Virus record (IMG/VR): IMGVR_UViG_3300031566_000299
Coordinates: 1-27,429 of that record
DNA: 27,429 nt
Reading direction: 5' to 3' (one strand)
Source of the DNA: a virus
Below the pieces are notes generated by a model. It saw nothing but the letters and a program-made list of their open reading frames with translations. It was not told the DNA's origin and made no database searches. Positions 8,503-16,128 of the stretch are shown here, in pieces. Each line of letters starts with the position of its first letter. Position 1 is the stretch's first letter. Made by a program: the position numbers and the translations under genes.

Positions 8503-9495
8503 TTACTGGTTCACAGCGGCTTTGGGACCGCTGGACATGTCCACAGCGGACCCGGCCCAGATGTTATTGTCACCTTTGGACTTTTCAACGTCCTCAGTGC
8601 CTTCCCCGGCCTGGCTCTGTCCCGCATTCTTTTCCACGTTGTCCAGCCTGGCTCCGATGCCTTTCAGCTGCTCGGCAATGCTGCCAACGCCCTCAAGCTG
8701 CTTGGTGACCGGCTCCAGTGCCTTGGTGATCTGGGCAGCCACCTCTGATCCGTCGATTTTGATGACAGTGTCCCCGTCAGCGTTTTTTTCCGTCTTGGAC
8801 TCTTTGGGGCTGACATCGGCCAGCAGACCTTTGAGAGTGTCCATGGCCTTTTCCACGTCGCCAACGCCCTTTTCAAGCTGGGCCAATCTGGTCTTGCTCA
8901 GCTTCGCCCCGGCCTTTTCCACGTCCTCATCGGTGCCAGTGTCGTCACTGACAGCGTCATCGGACTTTTTGGCTGCCACCGGCCCCATGGCACTCATGGC
9001 TTCCTGCATCATCGCAAGCGCACCCTTGGTGTCACCGGCTTTGAGCTTGGCCATTGCTCCCATGAGCTTCCCTTTGGCAGCCCCGGCCCCGGCCTTTTCC
9101 GTGGTTTCCTCGGTGCCGTCACCGGCATCGTCGCCACCTTTCTGATCCTGGGCTTTTTCGGTTTCGGTGAGCTTCTCAAGCGCACCGGTCATTTTCTCAA
9201 CGGTTTCAACCAGCTGGTTTAACACCATCTGATCGCCGTTGGGCTCAGTGGTATCGTTGTCTGCGGTCCCGTCCGCCTTGGTGACATCGTCCACTTCCGC
9301 AGCGTCAACTTTTTGACGCTTCACTTTGGTTTCGTCAGCCATGTTTGGCCCCCCTTTTCTTTTTATGATTGCGTAATCACGCTCATTAGCCCCTGAATCA
9401 ACCAGGCTAACCTCTTTGACAGACAGGCCAATGAAACGTCTTTTTGGTTTGGCGGATACATCCACCATGTTCTTTTCTGTGTCTAACTCAGCCAT
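8503..9495 (-). CDS. Capsid scaffold protein with XkdF-type VSLVD motif; two in-frame starts
   Basis: The long form is 330 aa. Residues 18-48 carry KRRFIGLSVKEVSLVDSGAN and the following residues up to KRKG. This resembles the closing segment of XkdF-like prohead proteases, here placed on the scaffold. From residue 52 the protein is Asp/Glu/Lys/Ala-rich with heptad-like stretches (LNQLVETVEKMTGALEKL; ITKALEPVTKQLEGV), as expected for an elongated scaffold. A second ATG at 9342 has its own AAGGGGGG (9349-9356), giving a 279-aa scaffold without the motif. The first ATG at 9495 also has AAGGGGGG (9505-9512). Scaffold between protease and capsid genes is the usual order. Confidence 0.75.
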   Translation of the reverse strand: MAELDTEKNMVDVSAKPKRRFIGLSVKEVSLVDSGANERDYAIIKRKGGPNMADETKVKRQKVDAAEVDDVTKADGTADNDTTEPNGDQMVLNQLVETVEKMTGALEKLTETEKAQDQKGGDDAGDGTEETTEKAGAGAAKGKLMGAMAKLKAGDTKGALAMMQEAMSAMGPVAAKKSDDAVSDDTGTDEDVEKAGAKLSKTRLAQLEKGVGDVEKAMDTLKGLLADVSPKESKTEKNADGDTVIKIDGSEVAAQITKALEPVTKQLEGVGSIAEQLKGIGARLDNVEKNAGQSQAGEGTEDVEKSKGDNNIWAGSAVDMSSGPKAAVNQ

Positions 9496-9513
9496 TCATT
9501 GCTTCCCCCCTTT

Positions 9514-10668
9514 TTACGCAGGTATGGTCCTGGCTATTCCGCCGATTGAGAAAGCACGCAGCTTTCCTGCCTTGACATCATCCCAGGTGTTGTCGTCTAG
9601 CACTTTCACGGTCATTATCCAGGAGCCAGCCTTGACATGCTGGTTACCCAGCGCCATCGGTTGCGGAGCGATGTAGCTTTCAACGATCCTGATTTTGCTA
9701 GACTTCCTGAAGTCACGGTGCATGATGCCCATCTTTTGATACTCTATCATGAAGGCGTGTGCTGCATCGGAGATGACTTTGGCACTGTAAATATCGCCGT
9801 GGCTGTCGGTCACTTCCGGCTCCAGCACAACGCCCGTCACTGTCCTTTCCTCTTCACTGGACTTTGCAATTGGCATCGTCCACGCAAGCTCATCGCCTAA
9901 TTCCTGTACTTGTTCACCAGATTCCTTGATCACCTTTTTCGGCTTGTCCATTTCCTGATTCCCCGGCCTGTAAATCATCCACCGCCTTTCCCCGTTGCCA
10001 AGAGGCACGTTGGTGAATATCCACCTGCCGTTCATAACCTTCCCGCCCTTGAACATGAACTCTTTGTAATTCTCATCCTGGACACCGGCTGTCCAAGTGA
10101 ATTTGTCCACTATCTTGAACCGGCTCCAGGAATCATTGGTGGACCCGACTGCGCCTGGCGGATATATTTTGGGTGTTCCATCCCCGACTTTCATCCACGA
10201 CATTGGACCCTTGGCCGTGTCATAGTCGCTGGACAACTTAAATGTCCCGGCCATCCTGGCATATTCCACTTCCCTGAATTTGTTTTCCTTGAACTGATTC
10301 CCCGGAGTGAACACCGTGAATCCTTCCCAATAACCCTTGCCTGCCGGTGCCATGCGAATATCGGTGTGGATGCTAACCGGGTTGACCAGACCAACCAACC
10401 GCTTATCCGCCGCTGACAAGCCCGACAAATCCACCTTGTCGATCTTGGGGAATGCCTCTGTGTTTCCCGCCGCCGCCCGGCCCAAAGCTGCTTCCCAATT
10501 CCCAGGAGCCAATTGCTTGAGGCGTGTCACCTGGCTGGGTTCCAATTCCACTGGGTCCCACCCAAAAGCAAAACCGGCCCCCATTCGCTTCGCCTGATTT
10601 TCTGTCAGACCACGCTCATGAATCTGGGTGATTCCTTTTCCCTTGTCCCCTGGTTTGAAATCAAACAT
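9514..10668 (-). CDS. Prohead protease, XkdF-like, with long N-terminal extension
   Basis: The C-terminal domain (about 275-384) resembles the XkdF putative serine protease: VTGVVLEPEVTDSHGDIYSA, a HAFM helix, MHRD with H317, a KAGSWIMTVKV strand, and KLRAFSIGGIA with S374. H317 and S374 are the candidate catalytic residues. It would process the prohead, cutting scaffold and possibly capsid arms. The N-terminal 265 residues are extra. They contain PPGAVGSTNDSWSRF and GKVMNGRWIFTNV...RRWMIY, vaguely like the 3'-phosphoesterase domain of LigD, but I am not sure of this. The ATG at 10668 has AGGAG 6 bases upstream. The stop lies 18 bases before the scaffold start. Confidence 0.75.
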   Translation of the reverse strand: MFDFKPGDKGKGITQIHERGLTENQAKRMGAGFAFGWDPVELEPSQVTRLKQLAPGNWEAALGRAAAGNTEAFPKIDKVDLSGLSAADKRLVGLVNPVSIHTDIRMAPAGKGYWEGFTVFTPGNQFKENKFREVEYARMAGTFKLSSDYDTAKGPMSWMKVGDGTPKIYPPGAVGSTNDSWSRFKIVDKFTWTAGVQDENYKEFMFKGGKVMNGRWIFTNVPLGNGERRWMIYRPGNQEMDKPKKVIKESGEQVQELGDELAWTMPIAKSSEEERTVTGVVLEPEVTDSHGDIYSAKVISDAAHAFMIEYQKMGIMHRDFRKSSKIRIVESYIAPQPMALGNQHVKAGSWIMTVKVLDDNTWDDVKAGKLRAFSIGGIARTIPA

Positions 10669-10677
10669 CAGCTGCTC

Positions 10678-10905
10678 CTATGCCGCCGCCGCCCAGAAAT
10701 ATGCGCTGCGAACATACATTGTTATTTCCTCAAGATATTTGCTTGGGCTGGTCTTGGGGTCATTTTCCGTTTCCAAGCTGCCCACAATTTCCTTGGCCTC
10801 ACCGGTTGCGTCCTTGGACCAAGCAAGTTCACCTTTTACGATTCTGAGTGACCCCTGGTGCTTGGCTTTTCCGTTCACCGATTTGTAAAAATTTATTTTG
10901 TCCAT
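10678..10905 (-). CDS. Small protein of unknown function
   Basis: A 75-aa protein with no family I recognise. It is Lys/Glu-rich, with beta hairpins at the N-terminus (INFYKSVNGKAKHQGSLRIVKGELAW) and a short C-terminal helix ending in AYFWAAAA. It starts at an ATG with AAGGGGT 7 bases upstream, two bases after the MuF-kinase stop, and ends 9 bases before the protease. It could be a head component or, given its neighbour, a small partner of the MuF-kinase protein; the sequence does not decide. Confidence 0.6.
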   Translation of the reverse strand: MDKINFYKSVNGKAKHQGSLRIVKGELAWSKDATGEAKEIVGSLETENDPKTSPSKYLEEITMYVRSAYFWAAAA

Positions 10906-10907
10906 CT

Positions 10908-12821
10908 TTAATACCCCTTCATCAATCCTTTTTCGCCCATCCCGGTCACCACTTTTTCAAACGCTGTTGCAAAATCATAATCCCTGAAAACGCCCACATT
11001 TTCCTGCATATATTCAAACCTTGCAACCACAGCATTAACTGATGTGTCGTCCAACCCTGAATTGACCAACACATCCTTGAGATCATCAGCTTTTGTTTCC
11101 TTGAAGAACTTGAATATGCTCTGATCGGTCTTCATGGGATCAAGCCCGCCCAACTTAGAATCGCCACGTTGAAGCGCATATCCATTTCCGCCCCTGGGCA
11201 ATCCTTGTGGTGCTGCCAGCCCGTTGTCGATGGCATACACCTTGTTTCCTGAAAACATATAGTTGCCCATGTGCCGGTCGCCATTGGCGAACATGGCATC
11301 CATGACATCCATCTGTTGGACACGCTTACTCCTGAGTGATTTCAGGAATCGCTCACGGTTGCTCCTGTTAATGTCACCAGCCGTCTTGGCGCCTGGGACT
11401 TTTTGCTGTATGGATACAAACCCGTGACCCTCAACTTCACGTGTAACCGTCCTGGGAACAATACCCCAACCAGATATGTTGTGATCAAACTCAGACAAGG
11501 CAGCTTCCCTGCGAGCCATTGAACCTGGTTTTATCTTCTTGGCTGCTGTTTTCCTTGCCGATGACCCTGGAGGTGCTCTCAAATACTCAAGCAAATTCTT
11601 GTGTTCCCCCGCCGCCGGTTTCATTATCCCGGTGATGCCATCTTCCATCGTCACCCAAAATGCTTCATTGGATGCCTGTTGTGCCCCCAATGGCGTTGTG
11701 TTCATGATCTGACTATTCCGCAAACTATTCCCAACCGGGTCAGGCGGAATGAAGACCGGATTGCTTGGTGAGCTTCCCGGCTTCAACGCATCCATCGCAG
11801 GCACCTGTATTGAACCTGATTGGAAGCTGTGAACCACAACGACCGTCCTACACCTGAAGTGATATGGTGGCAGAGCCATTCCGGCCTTGGCCAGCTGCGA
11901 CTCATCCATGCCTTTGATATCGGTCGGTGACTTCCACTGAACAGTCTTGAGCGCATCTGCTTTGTTGTTTGCACCCAAGTAATCATCCATGTAGGTCTGG
12001 GCAACCTGAATATCAAATGTTTGCCCGTCCATCAACCTACATATTTCAGATGTCCGCTGGTCCATGACAGCTTCGATCTTGTAGGTGGCAACCCCGGCCT
12101 GGGTGAATGTTGATATCCTTCCAAAGTTGGCCGCCCTGTTTTGGATGGTCCCGGCCAACCCCTTGAAATAACTCCGAACGCTTCCTGGGAAAGTTGATGG
12201 AACCAGGTCTGCTAAGGTGCTTGCCCCGGCTGCCAACCCCAATTCCTTTGCCAGCTGTTTTTCCAATTCCCCGGCCGCAACTGTCCGGCTGTATCCGCTC
12301 TCAAGCATCACCCTCGTGGTAATATCCCGGACCCGCTTTGAAAGCGCATCATTGTAAAAATCGCCTATCCACCACACCTGTTCCCTGGCCAACGCCTGGA
12401 CTGCGTTTTGATCAATCTGATTCAACGCATATTTGATTCCGAACGTCTTGGCCATCGTGCCCTTTTCCGCCATGTACAGGGCTGATGTGGCAGCGATGAG
12501 TTGCTGGACTTCACTCTTGGACAAGGTGCTGAATTGTCCTGCCGCCCAAGTCATCGCCCGATCTATTCTGGCCTGGCTTAATTCTCCACCCTTCAACTGC
12601 CCAATGATTCCTGCCATGGCCTTTTTAGCCTTGCCCTGGAACTGCTCCAACATCACAGTGCTGAGCCTGGCCTCTGCTAACCGGCCTGTATTTGCCTTCT
12701 CAACATGGCCTATATCTGCCAGCATTTCATCGAGAATGGCAGCCCCTGCCACGATGTCACCTGTATCCATGGTATGAACCACACCACTGAATCCAAGCAT
12801 ATTTCGTGCCAGGTTATTCAT
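10908..12821 (-). CDS. MuF-type minor head protein fused to a PI3/4-kinase-like domain
   Basis: This 637-aa protein has two parts. Residues about 100-330 are a MuF (SPP1 gp7-like) head-morphogenesis region, with YKIEAVMDQRTSEICRLMDG (D254, C261) and the closing PPYHFRCRT (H321, C324). After a Pro/Ser linker, residues about 380-620 resemble a PI3/4-kinase-fold phosphotransferase: GIMKP with candidate ATP-binding K401; RREAALSEFD with E439; catalytic-loop-like NGDRHMGNY (D515, H517, N520); and metal-binding-like YAIDNGLA (D532). MuF proteins sit at the portal and in some phages carry variable toxin or enzyme tails; a kinase-type tail could act on the host after DNA entry, which is inference. 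The ATG at 12821 overlaps the portal end by 8 bases. Other starts up to 12869 cannot be excluded. Confidence 0.8.
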   Translation of the reverse strand: MNNLARNMLGFSGVVHTMDTGDIVAGAAILDEMLADIGHVEKANTGRLAEARLSTVMLEQFQGKAKKAMAGIIGQLKGGELSQARIDRAMTWAAGQFSTLSKSEVQQLIAATSALYMAEKGTMAKTFGIKYALNQIDQNAVQALAREQVWWIGDFYNDALSKRVRDITTRVMLESGYSRTVAAGELEKQLAKELGLAAGASTLADLVPSTFPGSVRSYFKGLAGTIQNRAANFGRISTFTQAGVATYKIEAVMDQRTSEICRLMDGQTFDIQVAQTYMDDYLGANNKADALKTVQWKSPTDIKGMDESQLAKAGMALPPYHFRCRTVVVVHSFQSGSIQVPAMDALKPGSSPSNPVFIPPDPVGNSLRNSQIMNTTPLGAQQASNEAFWVTMEDGITGIMKPAAGEHKNLLEYLRAPPGSSARKTAAKKIKPGSMARREAALSEFDHNISGWGIVPRTVTREVEGHGFVSIQQKVPGAKTAGDINRSNRERFLKSLRSKRVQQMDVMDAMFANGDRHMGNYMFSGNKVYAIDNGLAAPQGLPRGGNGYALQRGDSKLGGLDPMKTDQSIFKFFKETKADDLKDVLVNSGLDDTSVNAVVARFEYMQENVGVFRDYDFATAFEKVVTGMGEKGLMKGY

Positions 12822-14625
12822 TGTCAGCTTCATCCTCATCTTCATCCGGCTCATCCACGTCGGCTTCATAGTCGGATAGCAACCCCTGCCATCCCAGCTG
12901 CCCGGTCCTCAACAGCAATTCAGCGTCCAGGGCATTCCTCATGAAGAGCAATGACTCAACCAGCTTCCCGTCTGCGCCCTTCCGCACCGGCTGTCCGGCC
13001 ACCTGGGCACCTACACCAACCGTGGTCCCCATGTTAACAGGTGCGACATTCTTGGCCGCCTCTGCCACAAGTATCGTGAATGGCGTGTCCGCCTTGTCGC
13101 CCAATTCCTCATCGATGTTCCCCAGCTGCATCCCCATAATATCCTCAGTCATGATCCGGGCAATCCTTGGGGTCATCCCGCCGGACCTTTCTGCCGCCGA
13201 CATAACCTTGGTCACGCTGGCGTCATCGGTCACGTCAGGTGTGTTCGTCTTGAACTTGTAATATTTGGCCTGTAGCCGGGCCATCAACGTGGCGTTGATC
13301 ACCCAGTCATCCTCATTCCTTTCTGGAGCAAACACTTGCTCTTCAGTATCCCGCCTGGACTGTTGCATTGTGGCCCGGTTGTAGTCCTTGATTTCGCCCA
13401 GGAATAATGGGGACAGCCGGAATGATCGCCTGACCTTGTCATTGTTCCCCTTGTCATACTCCTGGAACATAGCGTCTGACATCTGCTGGTCCTTCAACGG
13501 CTTGATGTCCATTTTCATGGTGCCGCTTCCGGTCAACTCTGGCATCTCACTCGCTGGTTCAGCTTCCAATATCAGGAATCGGCTGTAATTCGATTCACCT
13601 TGAATCTGTTCCTCAACGAACTGCTGGACCCGGTTGATTGAGGATTCCGTCAGCTGTCCGTTGGCAACCATGACGACCATGGACGGAATGTTGTTGTTTT
13701 TCAGGGTCACATAGTTGATTTCCTCAGCCGCCCGACTCCCGAAAATGCTGAACAGATTCCCGATGTATCTGGGCAACCCATAAGGTGACCTGGAACTGTA
13801 CAACTTGAAATGGATCATCTCGTTGGCCCTCTGAGCAGCTGGCCAACTCTCATCCTTCATATCGCCGGTTTTGACATCATAGACCCTGGGGTCACCGAAC
13901 TCTTTGAACCAGGCCTTGTTTCCTTCCCTGATCTGGCAATACATTCTGAACCGCTTCCAAACCGTCCGTTCAACATAGTCCCAAGTGCCATCCTCTTTTT
14001 GCTCCAACACCTGCTCTTTGACCTGGACCTGCTCTTTGTCCAGCGTTGACAAGCGGACTGTGTGTGACGGAATCTGGTTGACCATCGCCGGGTCACCCTT
14101 CAAGTTGTTGATGATTTCCCAGTAGGCATTCCCGGTGTCTTCAAGATCGTGTCTGGTGTCCCGTTTCACCTTGGTAAATGATTTGCGCCCATATCCGCAA
14201 TTGCGGAAAAAATTTTCAACCCTGATCATTTCCTTCCGCATTGCTTCTTTGACAGCTTTGTCTGTGCTCTTGGTCACTGGCACAATCGGTTTCAACTTCC
14301 ACCCGAACCCAGCAATGTTGGTTTCCATCGCCTGAACGCACGGCCCCAACTCTGAACTGTGCTCTTCCAGCTGGGCCAGGGTGAGCAAGTCATATGGCGG
14401 ATAGATCAGCTGGTGGCTGGTGTTGGCTCCATACATCCCCGCAAATGGGTCCTTTCCCAGATCATTGCTGCGTCCAGCGACTTCGCCGCCCTGCTTGGTC
14501 ACACCTACCACGATGGCACGAACTGTTTTCTGGTTCTGACTTTCCGTCACAACCTTTTTCCGCTCCACCGGCTGAGCACGCCTGGATTTTTTCACCGGCA
14601 ACTGTCTGATGTTATCATCGCCCAT
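12814..14625 (-). CDS. Portal protein, PBSX (XkdE) family
   Basis: This 603-aa protein forms the dodecameric gate at the packaging vertex. Family marks include IYPPYDLLTLAQLEEHSSELGPC with the following VQAMETNIAGFGW (residues about 75-110), the TGNAYWEI strand (about 165), the PYGLPRYIGNL segment, LKNNNIPSMVV, and the long tunnel/stem helix region near VQQFVEEQIQG. The C-terminus is very acidic (DEPDEDEDEADNE) and may be disordered. The start at 14625 has GAGGT 6 bases upstream. It follows the large terminase by 8 bases and overlaps the MuF gene by 8, the classic terminase-portal-MuF order. Confidence 0.92.
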   Translation of the reverse strand: MGDDNIRQLPVKKSRRAQPVERKKVVTESQNQKTVRAIVVGVTKQGGEVAGRSNDLGKDPFAGMYGANTSHQLIYPPYDLLTLAQLEEHSSELGPCVQAMETNIAGFGWKLKPIVPVTKSTDKAVKEAMRKEMIRVENFFRNCGYGRKSFTKVKRDTRHDLEDTGNAYWEIINNLKGDPAMVNQIPSHTVRLSTLDKEQVQVKEQVLEQKEDGTWDYVERTVWKRFRMYCQIREGNKAWFKEFGDPRVYDVKTGDMKDESWPAAQRANEMIHFKLYSSRSPYGLPRYIGNLFSIFGSRAAEEINYVTLKNNNIPSMVVMVANGQLTESSINRVQQFVEEQIQGESNYSRFLILEAEPASEMPELTGSGTMKMDIKPLKDQQMSDAMFQEYDKGNNDKVRRSFRLSPLFLGEIKDYNRATMQQSRRDTEEQVFAPERNEDDWVINATLMARLQAKYYKFKTNTPDVTDDASVTKVMSAAERSGGMTPRIARIMTEDIMGMQLGNIDEELGDKADTPFTILVAEAAKNVAPVNMGTTVGVGAQVAGQPVRKGADGKLVESLLFMRNALDAELLLRTGQLGWQGLLSDYEADVDEPDEDEDEADNE

Positions 14626-14633
14626 AGCTTACC

Positions 14634-16127
14634 TCAAATCACCCCTGGTTCTGATTTTCTTTTCTTGCGTGTCCGAACCTTCCCCAACGCCATCCTGGTC
14701 GCAATCTCGATGGCGTCAAACATATCATCATGCTCACCATCGGGAAGCTGAACCAATTCAGACAAAAGATCGGTCTGTCCCGATCTGAAGAACATGCGCC
14801 CGTCCTGAAGGTGAGAACTCAACAACCACGCTCTTGTCGTCTTGTCCGTTTGGGTAAAGATCGGAACAACAGGAACATCTTGATATTGAGGATTGGCCTT
14901 GATCTGTTGTGGCACGACCGCCTGGAAGGCATTGGCCTCAATCCCGACTCTGGCTGGCTTGTGACGCCTGGCCATTGCTATGATCTTTTCAATCTGCTGG
15001 TTCATTGTGTATCGCCCACGGATGACTTCATCAACATAAAATTCCCGCTTGTCCCTGTGATGAGCAATAACTGCGGCCGCAAAAAAATCGCCGCCCGCTT
15101 TCCCTACAGACAAATCAACTCCCATCCACTTGACTGTCCCGCCCGGAACATTCTCAAATCTTTTCTGAAGCCAATCCCACAGAACAATCTTGCCCTGCAT
15201 CCCCTCGACATTCTGTTGATACTGGCCATCGAAAAACACTGGCCCCATTTTCTGTCGGTGCTTCACCAACCACTCCAACGGGAATTTTTCAGGCCACTGT
15301 GAACGCCCCTCTTCAATGGAACAACCGTCAGGAATCTCAACCGCCGGAAGTGTTAGAGTGCTGTTCACCATATCGTTGTGGAGCATGTGGTTGTAAAAAT
15401 CCTCTGGGTGGTATCTGGTCCCAAGAATATGCAACTCACCTTCCGGCTCCAGCGTGGGCAACAGAACTTTGTAGAACCACGTCTTGAGCTTCTCACGTTG
15501 GCCCTTGGTCCGGCTGTTGTCTTCATCAACCAGGTCATCGCCAATAATTATGTCAAAATGCCGCCCCGGAAGTGCGCCCCCAATCCCTATACAGGTGAAG
15601 GTGCTTTCCTTGGCATACGTGGTGCGAGGCAACACATTTGCCTCTTTTTCATGCCACTTGTCGGGGTGCCTTTGTTCCCCGAAAATGTCCACCAGCTTCT
15701 GATTGTGCTCCAGGTGCCCTTTGATTTCCTTCAGAAAGGTCTCAGCCTGGTTCTGCGTCTTGGAAGCAATCAGAATTCTGATGTTGGGATTTTTCAATGC
15801 CTGTTCGATTCCGAACGTGACATCACCCATCGTGGACTTTCCCGAACCACGCCATCCCAGGATCATGGAGTGCTTGTGGATCCGCTGGTGGTCAAGTATC
15901 GCAGCGTGAAAATCCAGCACTTGATACCCCAAGACCTTCCTGGCAAGAATATCAGACCGGCCCTGTTGGAACACCGCCCGTCTGATCATTTCATTCTTGA
16001 TCTCCATGTGCGACTTCAGCCTGGTGAGCATCCCGTCCCGCACGGACTGCTCTTTCACCTGCGGCTGAACCACCTGGAACTTGCCCCGGAGTGCATTCAC
16101 GTCTGCTATGTTAACAGTGTCTGTCAT
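14634..16127 (-). CDS. terL: Terminase large subunit (TerL)
   Basis: This 497-aa protein is the packaging motor and headful/end nuclease. The ATPase part has Walker A GWRGSGKST (91-99) and Walker B FDIIIGDDL (191-199), then an LGTRYH motif (235-240) in the coupling position. The RNase H-like nuclease part has D338 in WMGVDLS, E397 in GIEANAF and the DD pair 467-468 in EHDDMFDAI, so the three acidic positions appear complete. Unlike its neighbours it lacks a clear ribosome-binding site (only ATAAG before the ATG), so it may depend on translation of the gene ending one base upstream. Unusually, its small-subunit partner is about 6.9 kb upstream. Confidence 0.95.
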   Translation of the reverse strand: MTDTVNIADVNALRGKFQVVQPQVKEQSVRDGMLTRLKSHMEIKNEMIRRAVFQQGRSDILARKVLGYQVLDFHAAILDHQRIHKHSMILGWRGSGKSTMGDVTFGIEQALKNPNIRILIASKTQNQAETFLKEIKGHLEHNQKLVDIFGEQRHPDKWHEKEANVLPRTTYAKESTFTCIGIGGALPGRHFDIIIGDDLVDEDNSRTKGQREKLKTWFYKVLLPTLEPEGELHILGTRYHPEDFYNHMLHNDMVNSTLTLPAVEIPDGCSIEEGRSQWPEKFPLEWLVKHRQKMGPVFFDGQYQQNVEGMQGKIVLWDWLQKRFENVPGGTVKWMGVDLSVGKAGGDFFAAAVIAHHRDKREFYVDEVIRGRYTMNQQIEKIIAMARRHKPARVGIEANAFQAVVPQQIKANPQYQDVPVVPIFTQTDKTTRAWLLSSHLQDGRMFFRSGQTDLLSELVQLPDGEHDDMFDAIEIATRMALGKVRTRKKRKSEPGVI

Positions 16128-16128
16128 C

